Part shown: positions 53,753 to 62,272 of the stretch, piece after piece
Layout of the letters: each line of letters begins with the position of its first letter
Numbering within the stretch: the first letter of the stretch is position 1
NCBI RefSeq assembly: GCF_023217965.1
Contig: NZ_JALPSC010000002.1
Coordinates: forward strand, 558,001 to 622,000
Direction: 5' to 3'
Source: Prevotella sp. E13-27
GTDB lineage: Bacteria; Bacteroidota; Bacteroidia; Bacteroidales; Bacteroidaceae
DNA length: 64,000 nucleotides
Translations under genes and position numbers: made by a program
Notes under the pieces: generated by a model
Told to the model about the DNA's origin: nothing
Seen by the model: the letters and a program-made list of their open reading frames with translations, nothing else
Databases searched by the model: none

Positions 53753-56700
53753 TGTTTTGTTTCTTTTTTTCTATCCATATTTATAGTAATTCTTTCTTCC
53801 TGCAGCTCAGCTAATAGGGAGACTGTTGATAGGCTCAATGACATTTCTTATGCCTATCATTATCGTAACATCGACTCTACTGAATACTATGCTCGCAAGG
53901 CTTTGGCATTAGCTACAGCCGAGGGTAATAGCATGTTCAATAATCTTAATGATGCCAAAGCAGAAGCCTATAATAATCTTGCTTTTGTTAGCATCATGCG
54001 CATGAACTATGACTTAGCGTCACTACAGCTCGATAGTGCAATAGCTCTGACAGACAACCAGTTGGAAATACTTATTGCCAACGTACAGCACATGCGTCTC
54101 TGTCAGCGCCGTTCCCACAATCGCGATTTCTACGATTTTCGAGAACACGCCATGAAAGCTCTTCAGCGAATTAATGAGGAGCGCATGTCTCTCGACGAGC
54201 GTCAATCGTTGCGTCTTAGTTATGCAGAGTCTGAGATGGCTATTGTCACTTCCACCTATTATTATTATGTAGGACTGGAACAACAATCCATTGACGAACT
54301 ACGTCGTATTGATGAGATAGCTGTTTTGGATACTGCCCAGTGGATGAACTATCTCTATAACGCAGGTGCAGGCGGAATGTTCACAGACGGTAGTCCTGAA
54401 CAGATAGAGCAACGGGAACTCGACTGCCTCTACAAGTGTCAGTCATTGGCTGAGGAGTATGGCTCACCTTTTTTCTTAGCCAACTCTCTTGAGGCTCTTG
54501 CCGATCATGTCGATGCTTCCGAAAGTATTCTACTTGCTGACGAAGCCTTGTCACTGTTCTCTTCCTACGGCGATGTCTATCAGATAGCAGGTGCCCATCG
54601 TACACTTGCCTCATGTTATTGGCGACTTGACAATTATGAGGATGCCCTCGCAAATCTTGAACTTGCACTTTCTGACTCTTCCATTTATCAAGCCCCTGAC
54701 CTGGTTGCCAGCATTCGCGAGCAACTAAGTGTCGTATATTCTGCTATGAATGATAAGACGAATAGCGACTACAACCGTAATATCTATCTTGACCTTCAGG
54801 AACAGACTCGCCAAGACCGTTCGCTTGAGGCGCGTGCAGCCCAGCTTGACCATGTTCTTGGTCAGCTCAACCTGTTACTTGTCATTGCTGCAGCTGTTAT
54901 GGCGTTGCTCATTGTTACGCTTGTCGTAATCTATGTTATCCATAAGCGCCAGTCCAGCCGTAGCGCTATTGACGATGAGATGTCGGAAGAGCGCGATGAA
55001 GCTGAGGAGCGTCTTGCACTTACGAAGCTGAATAAGCGTGAGGGAGAACGACGTAATCTTGAGGAGCGTGCCAAGGTGTCCCTTGTTAACAGCATTACTC
55101 CGCTTATTGACCGCATGCTTCATGAGGTACAAAAGATTGACAATAACCACGCTGACAGCGACACTCTATCAGCTTCTGACAAGGCATTACGTTCTGAACG
55201 TCTGAACTATATTCGAGAGCTTACCGATACTATCAATGAGCAGAATGGCGTGCTTACACAGTGGATTCAACTTCGACAGGGCGAGTTGAGTCTTCGTATA
55301 GAGTCGTTCCCCCTCCAGTCCTTGTTTGATATTATTGAGAAAGGTCATCGTAGCTTTGCACTTAAAGGAATAGAACTGTCTGTTGAGCCAACCACATCAG
55401 TCGTAAAGGCCGATCGTGTGTTGACGCTTTTCATGATAAATACTCTTGCCGATAATGCGCGTAAGTTTACCGATAAGGGCGGAAGTGTCAACGTTAGCTC
55501 TACTGAAACAGACAACTATGTGGAAATATCCATCTCGGATACAGGTTGTGGTATCGACGCAGATAGTCTTTCCCATATCTTCGAACACAAGATATTTGGC
55601 GGACATGGTTTCGGACTCCAAAACTGTAAAGGCATCATTGAGAAATACAGGAAGACGAGTCAGCTCTTCTCTGTTTGCCATATTGGTGCCGAGAGCGTTG
55701 TGGGGCAGGGTAGTCGTTTCTTCTTCCGTCTGCCTAAAGGAATTGTCCATACTCTTATATTATTTTTGATGATGGCTCTCAGTCCATTTGTCAGTTCTCG
55801 TGCTGCTAGTGTTGACAGCCTTTCTGTTGCTTTGATACATCAGGCAAGCAACTGTTCTGACTCTGCCTATCATTCCAATATTAATGGCAACTACGAGCAG
55901 ACCTTGTTCTTTGCCGACTCTTGTTTGCGCTGTCTGAACAAAGCCTATCTTCGTCAGTATGTAGCGAGCTCTCAAAGTCAGTCGCTTCCTACTGGAAACT
56001 ACTATTCTGCTGCTGACACACTTGCACTATATGCAAATACTACAACCTTTATTCCTGAGATAACTTGGTTACATAAAGGCGTGAAGCTTAACTACAACAT
56101 ACTCCTCGTAGTGCGCAATGAGAGTGCTGTGGCAGCTCTTGCCCTGCATGACTGGCAACTTTACCATTACAATAATCGCATATACACTCTTCTCTTCAAG
56201 GAGCTGTCGGCTGATTTGAATCTTGAAGAATACTATCGTCAGCTACAGAAGACTCAGACCGACCGTACCATTGCTGTTGTGCTTATTGTTATAATGGTTA
56301 TTCTTCTTCTGTCTGCCCTTGCTTGGCAGATGGCAAATGTTATGAAGAACCGTGCAGCTCGGCGTCAGGCTAAAGAGAATAGTCTTGAGATGTTGAACGA
56401 CGAGTTGCGTCGCTATGAGATTGAGGTTGCCCGTTTGCATGTAAGTAATCAGGTGCTTGAGAACTGCCTTTCAGCTTTGAAGCATGAGACGATGTACTAT
56501 CCCAGCCGCATTCGTGTGCTTATCGATTCCGATGATACTTCCGCTTTGTCAGACGTAGTGACCTATTATCGCGAGCTCTACGGCATACTTAGTCAGCAGG
56601 CTGCCAGTCAAGTGGAGAGCGCTCGTCTGTCTTTGCGCAAACTTGACCATGATATTTTTGGCGATGAGAATCTCATCAGCTATCTTTTCGAGATACTGCG

Positions 56701-56953
56701 CAAACAGTCTTCTTCAAAGACACTTTCCGTTGATTATCAGCCTAAGGATGAACTCTATATCACTTGTGTGGTCAGCTTGCCAGGCGTTCCGCCTACAAAC
56801 TTCAGTCCGTCAGTAAGCAACATTCCGTTCCTGTTGTGTCGTCAGATTGTTCGCGAACATGGTGAGGCTACAGGACGTCGTGCTTGCGGCATCATCTCCG
56901 AGTCCACTGCTGATGGAAGTCAAATGATAATTACCCTGCCACGAGCAAAATAG
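53699..56953 (+). CDS. Fused two-sensor histidine kinase lipoprotein (DUF5112/DUF5113-like)
   Basis: The ~1084-aa product (numbering from ATG 53699; GTG 53636 adds 21 residues) has a lipobox LSSC (Cys35) and a helical TPR-like sensor (about 40-380). A membrane helix (391-415) leads to a kinase module with N box NTLADNARKF (N586), G1 DTGCGI and G2 GHGFG but no canonical HExxTP H box. A second membrane helix (683-701), a second extracytoplasmic domain and a third helix (858-877) follow. Next comes an H-box-like LKHETMYYPSR (H929) before a degenerate ATPase region. It resembles Bacteroides proteins with DUF5112/DUF5113 modules. The partner regulator gene follows. Confidence 0.8.
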   Translation: MYARTNNCGSSSFTSHSSCFVSFFLSIFIVILSSCSSANRETVDRLNDISYAYHYRNIDSTEYYARKALALATAEGNSMFNNLNDAKAEAYNNLAFVSIMRMNYDLASLQLDSAIALTDNQLEILIANVQHMRLCQRRSHNRDFYDFREHAMKALQRINEERMSLDERQSLRLSYAESEMAIVTSTYYYYVGLEQQSIDELRRIDEIAVLDTAQWMNYLYNAGAGGMFTDGSPEQIEQRELDCLYKCQSLAEEYGSPFFLANSLEALADHVDASESILLADEALSLFSSYGDVYQIAGAHRTLASCYWRLDNYEDALANLELALSDSSIYQAPDLVASIREQLSVVYSAMNDKTNSDYNRNIYLDLQEQTRQDRSLEARAAQLDHVLGQLNLLLVIAAAVMALLIVTLVVIYVIHKRQSSRSAIDDEMSEERDEAEERLALTKLNKREGERRNLEERAKVSLVNSITPLIDRMLHEVQKIDNNHADSDTLSASDKALRSERLNYIRELTDTINEQNGVLTQWIQLRQGELSLRIESFPLQSLFDIIEKGHRSFALKGIELSVEPTTSVVKADRVLTLFMINTLADNARKFTDKGGSVNVSSTETDNYVEISISDTGCGIDADSLSHIFEHKIFGGHGFGLQNCKGIIEKYRKTSQLFSVCHIGAESVVGQGSRFFFRLPKGIVHTLILFLMMALSPFVSSRAASVDSLSVALIHQASNCSDSAYHSNINGNYEQTLFFADSCLRCLNKAYLRQYVASSQSQSLPTGNYYSAADTLALYANTTTFIPEITWLHKGVKLNYNILLVVRNESAVAALALHDWQLYHYNNRIYTLLFKELSADLNLEEYYRQLQKTQTDRTIAVVLIVIMVILLLSALAWQMANVMKNRAARRQAKENSLEMLNDELRRYEIEVARLHVSNQVLENCLSALKHETMYYPSRIRVLIDSDDTSALSDVVTYYRELYGILSQQAASQVESARLSLRKLDHDIFGDENLISYLFEILRKQSSSKTLSVDYQPKDELYITCVVSLPGVPPTNFSPSVSNIPFLLCRQIVREHGEATGRRACGIISESTADGSQMIITLPRAK

Positions 56954-57021
56954 AAAGAACGAATACAAGTAGGCAGGAAGAGCGAGAAAAAAATAATGAT
57001 GAAAAATATATATAAGAGCAT

Positions 57022-57744
57022 ATGCAGAACTTTAAAGTTATAATCGTTGAAGACGTGCCCCTGGAATTGAAGGGTACTGAGGGAATAATCCGCAATGAGA
57101 TACCAGAGGCGGAAGTTATTGGAACAGCCGACAATGAGGCAGCTTATTGGAAACTGTTGAAACAAGGAGTACCCGACCTTGTACTTCTCGACCTTGGTCT
57201 TGGAGGTTCTACGACTGTTGGGGTGGAGTTGTGTCGTCAGACGAAAGAACTCCATAATCAGGTTAAGGTGCTCATCTTCACTGGCGAAATCCTCAATGAG
57301 AAGCTGTGGGTTGATGTGCTCGATGCAGGTGCCGACGGCATAATTCTCAAGACAGGCGAACTTCTCACCCGTCGTGACGTCAGCGCCGTTATGGATGGCA
57401 AGCAACTGGTGTTCAATGAGCCTATTCTGCGTAAGATTGTTGAGCGCTTCAAGCGTAGCGTCAATGCTCAACTGGCAAAGCACGAAGCACTTATTAACTA
57501 CGAGATTGATGAGTATGACGAGCGTTTCCTTCGCCATCTGGCCCTTGGCTATACGAAAGACCAGATAACCCAGTTGCGAGGTATGCCATTTGGCGTGAAG
57601 AGTCTTGAGAAACGTCAGAATGAGCTTGTTCAGAAACTGTTCCCTGATGGCTGCAATGGCGGCGTCAACGCCACTCGTCTTGTTGTTCGTGCTCTTGAGC
57701 TTCGTATCATCGACATTGACAATATCGTTGCCGACGAAGAATAA
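57022..57744 (+). CDS. Response regulator with C-terminal helix-turn-helix-like domain
   Basis: The 240-aa product has a receiver domain (1-130) with the acidic pair E10/D11 and phospho-acceptor D57 in LVLLDLGLGG. The C-terminal ~90 residues contain YDERFLRHLALGYTKDQITQ and RGMPFGVKSLEKRQNELVQ, a LuxR/NarL-like helix-turn-helix pattern. It lies 68 bases after the giant histidine kinase on the same strand and is its obvious partner. Targets are unknown; DNA binding is inferred from the helical pattern. Confidence 0.85.
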   Translation: MQNFKVIIVEDVPLELKGTEGIIRNEIPEAEVIGTADNEAAYWKLLKQGVPDLVLLDLGLGGSTTVGVELCRQTKELHNQVKVLIFTGEILNEKLWVDVLDAGADGIILKTGELLTRRDVSAVMDGKQLVFNEPILRKIVERFKRSVNAQLAKHEALINYEIDEYDERFLRHLALGYTKDQITQLRGMPFGVKSLEKRQNELVQKLFPDGCNGGVNATRLVVRALELRIIDIDNIVADEE

Positions 57745-57808
57745 AGCTCTTTTTAAAAGAGCCTGTTCAAGTGATTTCGTAAATTAAACTTGCATAAATA
57801 GAAAACCG

Positions 57809-58387
57809 ATGAGGAAATATGTCGCATATTTTGTCCTTGCTATGATTTTGGCAGAGCTGGCGCTTATGCTGTTGTCGTGGATACTGTCAGCCATGATGGT
57901 TGAAGGCGTAAGGTCTATGCTTTCTAGCGAGGGCATGCGCTGGTATCTGGGGCATTTCAGCTATATTCTCATGTCGCCTCTTCTCATTGATTTGCTTCTT
58001 CTCTCCATCGCTGTTGGCTGTCTTCTGAGAAGCAAAGTGTTCTCTCGCTCAAAGACCTATCACGAGCGTCTTGGCCATAAGGTTTCAATAGCGATGTCAA
58101 TAGTTTACATCGCTGTTGTCAGTCTCATAACCCTTATGCCTCACTCCATGCTTCTCTCGGCCACAGGACGTCTGTTCCCATCGCCTTTCAGTAATGCTCT
58201 GATGCCAATGATAGCCTTCTGGGGAGTGCTTATAGCTGTGAACTACGGACTTATCGTACGCTCTTTCACTTCTTTTTCGTCAATAGTCAATGCCGCATGT
58301 GACGGTATCGGTATCGGCGCTCCAGTCATCTTATGCTACCTTGCTTTTATCCAGTTCTATAATTCTGTTATGTTTGTTTTCAGCTGA
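57809..58387 (+). CDS. Small multi-pass membrane protein, unknown function
   Basis: The 192-aa product has five or six predicted helices (for example YVAYFVLAMILAELALMLLS, MSPLLIDLLLLSIAVGCLL, VSIAMSIVYIAVVSLITLM). A segment around SEGMRWYLGHF is faintly like the AbgT transporter family, but the protein is far too short to be a complete transporter. It follows the response-regulator gene by 64 bases and may share its transcript. A short GC hairpin (57747-57763) without a T-run lies between them. No function is assigned. Confidence 0.7.
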   Translation: MRKYVAYFVLAMILAELALMLLSWILSAMMVEGVRSMLSSEGMRWYLGHFSYILMSPLLIDLLLLSIAVGCLLRSKVFSRSKTYHERLGHKVSIAMSIVYIAVVSLITLMPHSMLLSATGRLFPSPFSNALMPMIAFWGVLIAVNYGLIVRSFTSFSSIVNAACDGIGIGAPVILCYLAFIQFYNSVMFVFS

Positions 58388-58433
58388 AATAGTCTAACCT
58401 TTATTAGCTGATTATTTTTGTATTATAGACTAA

Positions 58434-59327
58434 TTATAGCTTTAGTGTCAAGCAAGCCCAATTGTTCTCTTCTTTCTGCGCAACTATTCTTAGTCCAAGT
58501 TCAGTAGCACGTTGGACGAGTAGGGGAATGTCTTCCTTGTAGAATCCGCTTAGTAGCAGCGTGCCTTCTTCTGCCATTTTGCTTCTGAAGGTCTGCATGT
58601 CAGTCAACAGTATGTTGCGATTAATGTTTGCCATCACAAGATTAAACGTGCCTTCCACATCATTGAGTACAGAAGCGTCGCCAAGCATTGAAGTGAAGCT
58701 CTCGCTCACTCCGTTAATTACTGCGTTATGTTGTGCGTTATCTGCACTCCATTCGTCTATGTCGTAAGCCACGCAGCGCTGTGCACCGTCTTTAAGTGCC
58801 ACTATCCCCAGAATCCCCGTTCCGCATCCGCAGTCGAGCACGCTATCTTTTTTTTCTTGCTCCAATATTGCAGCCACCATCATTCGTGTTGTCTCGTGGT
58901 TGCCGGTTCCGAAAGCTAGGTGAGCGTCTATTTCTACTGAGATGTCGCATGTAGTATCTTCGGGTAGATGACGTCCGTCGTGAATGATTACTGTCTTTTC
59001 CTGATAGTTTTCACTTGTGTTTATCCGAGACTTGACAACAATTGGTTCGAAACCTTCCTGTTCCCATTGCTCGTTCCAGTTGCGGTCATCGGCTTCCTTA
59101 ACTTCGTAGTTGATTGTCACACCTTCTATTGGAAATGAAATGATGAGTTTATTTAGCAAGTCTTCATCAAACAATACCTGCTGTACATAGCCGCTGATGC
59201 CCTGCGGAGTATCTTCAAATGTCTCGAAACCAGCCTCGCCAGCAAGTGCCGACAATATGTCACGCGCATCCTGAATCAGTTCTTCAGGAGCATTGTTAAT
59301 GATGAAATGAACTTCGAAATACTTCAT
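58434..59327 (-). CDS. prmA: Ribosomal protein L11 methyltransferase
   Basis: The 297-aa product is a SAM-dependent methyltransferase that trimethylates ribosomal protein L11. The SAM-binding motif I is SVLDCGCGTGILGIVALKDGA, preceded by the PrmA signature AFGTGNHETTRMM, and the catalytic-site segment is LVMANINRNILL. ATG 59327 gives the standard MKYFEVHFIIN start; a longer frame from 59408 crosses the promoter. It is leftward, convergent with the 57809 gene and divergent from the 59460 gene. Confidence 0.95.
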   Translation of the reverse strand: MKYFEVHFIINNAPEELIQDARDILSALAGEAGFETFEDTPQGISGYVQQVLFDEDLLNKLIISFPIEGVTINYEVKEADDRNWNEQWEQEGFEPIVVKSRINTSENYQEKTVIIHDGRHLPEDTTCDISVEIDAHLAFGTGNHETTRMMVAAILEQEKKDSVLDCGCGTGILGIVALKDGAQRCVAYDIDEWSADNAQHNAVINGVSESFTSMLGDASVLNDVEGTFNLVMANINRNILLTDMQTFRSKMAEEGTLLLSGFYKEDIPLLVQRATELGLRIVAQKEENNWACLTLKL

Positions 59328-59347
59328 GATGCTGTTATTTTTACTTG

Positions 59348-59355
59348 CAAAAGTA
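59348..59355 (-). promoter_or_regulatory. -7 box for prmA
   Basis: TACTTTTG on the minus strand matches TAnnTTTG, about 21 bases before the prmA ATG. Confidence 0.55.
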
Positions 59356-59420
59356 TAAAAAATAGGGAAAATCCTATCACCATTTAGGGTTTTTCCGTAC
59401 ATTTGCATATAATTTAGTTA

Positions 59421-59428
59421 TATTTTTG
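59421..59428 (+). promoter_or_regulatory. -7 box for the 59460 gene
   Basis: TATTTTTG, followed by CA, matches TAnnTTTG and lies 31 bases before the ATG. Confidence 0.5.
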
Positions 59429-59459
59429 CATCGTGAATAATTGAATAAACACTAAGAAT

Positions 59460-60440
59460 ATGAAAAAGCTAGTACTATTAACAGCGTTGTTCGTCGGTTT
59501 GCCAGCCTCTCTTCTGGCTCAAGACGATGACATGTATTTCGTCCCGACGAAGAAGAATGTTCAGAAGGCGCGTGCAAGATACGGCTTGCCTGAAGACACT
59601 TATTATTCTGGTTCAAACCGAAGTGTAGATGAGTACAACCGTCGCACATCAGGAAGTTCCTACGAGATTGTTTCCAGCGATAGCACCACGAATGACATTA
59701 TCGATTTTCAGGGTGTTGAGGGCGTCTATCCAGACTCTACAGCCGACTTCTCTTTGACTCGCAAGATGTCGCGCTGGGATGGTTACACCCCTTCCGACGC
59801 TTATTGGCAAGGCTATGACCAAGGACGTACCGATGAGTGGCGCAACAGCACATGGCATTCGCCCTGGTACTATTCTTCTTACTATTATCCTTGGTATGAC
59901 TCATGGTATGACCCCTGGTATTATGACTATGGATGGGGCTGGCGCTACGATCCCTGGTACTATCGTCATCACTGGTATGGCGCTTGGGGATGGGGAGCCT
60001 ACTATAATGGCTACTATGGCTACTATGGCGGTCATCACTATACTCATAGCGGATATTACCGTAGCGGAGGTAAAACAATTGCTGGTTCTCGCAACCATTC
60101 AATATATGGCGGTCGTACAGGTTCTTCCTGGGCAGGTCGTTCATCTATAGGATCTTCTGCGGGGCGCTCTTCTTTGGGTACTTCAAGTCGTTCTTCATCT
60201 TATGGACGCAACTCATCCTACTCAAGCGGTACTTCGCGTTCCAGCATTTACAGCAGCTCGCCTAGTCGTGGCACTTCTCGCTCAATAGGTAGCAGCAGTA
60301 GCGGCTCGCGTAGCTATAGCGGTGGCAGTAGCAGCTACAGCAATAGCAGCAGCGTATCTCGTAGCGGCGGCGGTGGCTCCTATGGTGGTGGCGGACGCTC
60401 AGGTGGAAGTAGCAGTGGACGTTCAGGCGGACGACGTTAA
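59460..60440 (+). CDS. Secreted Tyr/Trp-rich and Ser/Gly-rich low-complexity protein
   Basis: The 326-aa product has a signal peptide (1-20, ending LLA before QDDD). A normal N-terminal third follows, then about 70 residues extremely rich in Tyr, Trp, Asp and Pro (for example SWYDPWYYDYGWGWRYDPWY). The C-terminal ~130 residues are built from Ser, Gly, Arg and Tyr (SRSSSYGRNSSYSSGTSRSS, ending in GGGG stretches). It is likely disordered and exposed at the envelope. The next gene, an outer-membrane barrel, starts 42 bases downstream. No known domain was recognised. Confidence 0.75.
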   Translation: MKKLVLLTALFVGLPASLLAQDDDMYFVPTKKNVQKARARYGLPEDTYYSGSNRSVDEYNRRTSGSSYEIVSSDSTTNDIIDFQGVEGVYPDSTADFSLTRKMSRWDGYTPSDAYWQGYDQGRTDEWRNSTWHSPWYYSSYYYPWYDSWYDPWYYDYGWGWRYDPWYYRHHWYGAWGWGAYYNGYYGYYGGHHYTHSGYYRSGGKTIAGSRNHSIYGGRTGSSWAGRSSIGSSAGRSSLGTSSRSSSYGRNSSYSSGTSRSSIYSSSPSRGTSRSIGSSSSGSRSYSGGSSSYSNSSSVSRSGGGGSYGGGGRSGGSSSGRSGGRR

Positions 60441-60480
60441 TAACTAATACTAATTAATCACTATTCATTAATCATTACTC
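60441..60480 (+). repeat. AATCATTA-word repeat between two envelope genes
   Basis: The gap from the stop at 60440 to the next start consists of variants of TAATCATTA, TAATCACTATT and CTAATACTAA. It is AT-only low complexity with no hairpin or frame. Confidence 0.5.
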
Positions 60481-60482
60481 GT

Positions 60483-62087
60483 ATGAAAAAACTTGTTTCA
60501 CTCGCAATAACGGCATCGCTATCCCTTTCGGCTATGGCACAGGATGCCTATGATGCTGCAAATCTTGCATCTCAGGATCTAAACGGTACAGCCCGCTATG
60601 TTGGTATGGGTGGCGCTCTCGATGCTCTTGGAGCCGATATCAGCACCATCAGTTCTAACCCAGCAGGCATAGGATTGTTCCGTAGCAGCATGGGTAGCTT
60701 CACGCTAAGTGTTGTCAATCAGGAAGATGCCGTAAAGTTCCAGTCGGCTAATCCAACTAATCTGTCTTTCGACCAGATTGGCTTTGTGTGGGCAAACGAG
60801 GGCTATGATTCTTATCTGAACTTCGGCTTCAACTTCCATAAGAGTCGTAATTTCAATCATATTCTCACGGCTGCCAACGCTTTCCGTCCGTCTGATATCA
60901 AGACCGATGGTACTGGCAATATTACCAGTCTCGTAGGCGGTGGTCAGAACATAGCTACCGACATTAAGCGCAATTCGGGTCTTTTCGATTCTGACAATCA
61001 GGATGCCAACGGTGTGAACTACTATGAGTCACAAGTTGACAATCTCTATTTCAACTTATTGTGGTTCGACAATGGCGACGGTACCTCTTCATACTATCCT
61101 CTGACGGCTTCTGATTTCAACTTCCGCAAGGGTAATACGGGCTATATAGGTGTCTATGACCTCAATATCAGCGGCAATTCACACAATCGCGTCTATTGGG
61201 GACTTACGGTAGGAATACATGACGTTCACTATGAGTCTGCTACACGCTATACTGAGACTCTTGAGCCAGGTCAGAAGCTTCCTAACGGAATCATACCATC
61301 GGAGGCAGGCATCATAGACGAACGCACCATCAAGGGACAGGGAGTTGACCTCAAGGCAGGCATCATCTTCCGTCCTATAGCAGAGTCGCCCTTCCGCATT
61401 GGTATTTCTATTGCTACTCCTACATGGTACGACCTGAAGACTCGTAATTTTACCACTTGCTTCGTTGACGAGCGTCGTAACAACGGCGAGGAATACAACT
61501 TTAAATACTACACCCCTTGGAAGTTTGGTCTGAGTCTCGGTCACACTATTGGCAACATGCTCGCCCTTGGTGCAGGCTACGAGTTCCAAGACTTCAGCTC
61601 TGCCGATATGCGCTACATTACCGAGAAGCACTATGACGGCGACGATTCTCGCAGCGACGAGGATATGAACTCTGAGATAGGCTATTGTCTGAAGGGCACT
61701 CATACTCTTCGTCTTGGTGCCGAACTGAAGCCCGATCCTGCTCTTGCCGTTCGTTTGGGCTACAATTTCGTCAGCTCTCAGTATGGCGACAATAACGATG
61801 CCTACCGCAATCAGGAAGTGTATTCACCAGGCGTCTATTATGCTTCCACGAGCGACTATACCAACTGGAAAGCCACCCATCGCATTACTGCCGGCTTAGG
61901 TACACGCATTGGCGACCTCAGCCTTGACCTTGCCTATCAGTACAGCGTCACCAACGGCGACTTCTTCCCCTATGCTGACGGTCAGTACTATAAGAACAAC
62001 ACGTTCTATGAAGAGGTAACCTGTCCTTCAACGCCCGTAAGCCTCAAGCGTCATCAGGTGCTCTTCACTATGGGATATAGGTTCTGA
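60483..62087 (+). CDS. Outer-membrane beta-barrel protein (OmpP1/FadL/TodX-like)
   Basis: The 534-aa product has a signal peptide (1-19, ending SAMA before QDAYD). The N-terminal pattern ARYVGMGGALDALGADISTISSNPAGIGLFR is the plug-region signature of FadL-type transporters. Alternating hydrophobic strands follow, and the last strand ends in F (VLFTMGYRF), as for Omp85/BAM substrates. In Bacteroidetes such proteins are often annotated as hemin receptors without proof. The ligand is unknown; a hydrophobic small molecule is the family expectation. Confidence 0.87.
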   Translation: MKKLVSLAITASLSLSAMAQDAYDAANLASQDLNGTARYVGMGGALDALGADISTISSNPAGIGLFRSSMGSFTLSVVNQEDAVKFQSANPTNLSFDQIGFVWANEGYDSYLNFGFNFHKSRNFNHILTAANAFRPSDIKTDGTGNITSLVGGGQNIATDIKRNSGLFDSDNQDANGVNYYESQVDNLYFNLLWFDNGDGTSSYYPLTASDFNFRKGNTGYIGVYDLNISGNSHNRVYWGLTVGIHDVHYESATRYTETLEPGQKLPNGIIPSEAGIIDERTIKGQGVDLKAGIIFRPIAESPFRIGISIATPTWYDLKTRNFTTCFVDERRNNGEEYNFKYYTPWKFGLSLGHTIGNMLALGAGYEFQDFSSADMRYITEKHYDGDDSRSDEDMNSEIGYCLKGTHTLRLGAELKPDPALAVRLGYNFVSSQYGDNNDAYRNQEVYSPGVYYASTSDYTNWKATHRITAGLGTRIGDLSLDLAYQYSVTNGDFFPYADGQYYKNNTFYEEVTCPSTPVSLKRHQVLFTMGYRF

Positions 62088-62088
62088 T

Positions 62089-62150
62089 AGAGGTGAGAGG
62101 TGATAGGTAAGAGGTGAGAGGTAAGAAGTTACTTCTCACCTCTTTTATAG
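62089..62150 (+). terminator. GAGGTGAGA-word repeat forming a terminator-like hairpin
   Basis: Directly after the stop codon come several copies of AGAGGTGAGAGGT and AGAGGTAAGA, followed by an inverted copy. AAGAGGTGAGA (62109-62119) pairs over 11 bp with TCTCACCTCTT (62134-62144), and a T-run follows. Neighbouring copies permit alternative hairpins. Confidence 0.75.
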
Positions 62151-62190
62151 CATGAAAAAACGTCATTCTGTCATTTATTTTGGTAAATTG

Positions 62191-62221
62191 TTGGCAATTC
62201 GTTAGAAAAGAAGTATTTTTG
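62191..62221 (+). promoter_or_regulatory. Promoter of ilvD
   Basis: TTG (62191-62193) and TATTTTTG (62214-62221), followed by CA, are 20 bases apart. The predicted leader to ATG 62273 is about 45 bases, with no attenuator visible. Confidence 0.65.
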
Positions 62222-62272
62222 CACTTTTAAACGCAAAAACATAATAAGAATATAACGAAAGTTGTCAGCGAC

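Noticed and set aside
57747..57763. Hairpin GCTCTTTT/AAAAGAGC as a terminator after the response-regulator gene
   Set aside because: The loop is about one base and no T-run follows, so a functional intrinsic terminator is doubtful.
58388..58433. Bidirectional terminator between the convergent 57809 gene and prmA
   Set aside because: Only a 7-bp TAGTCTA/TAGACTA pairing across a loop of about 30 bases is visible, which is too weak to call.
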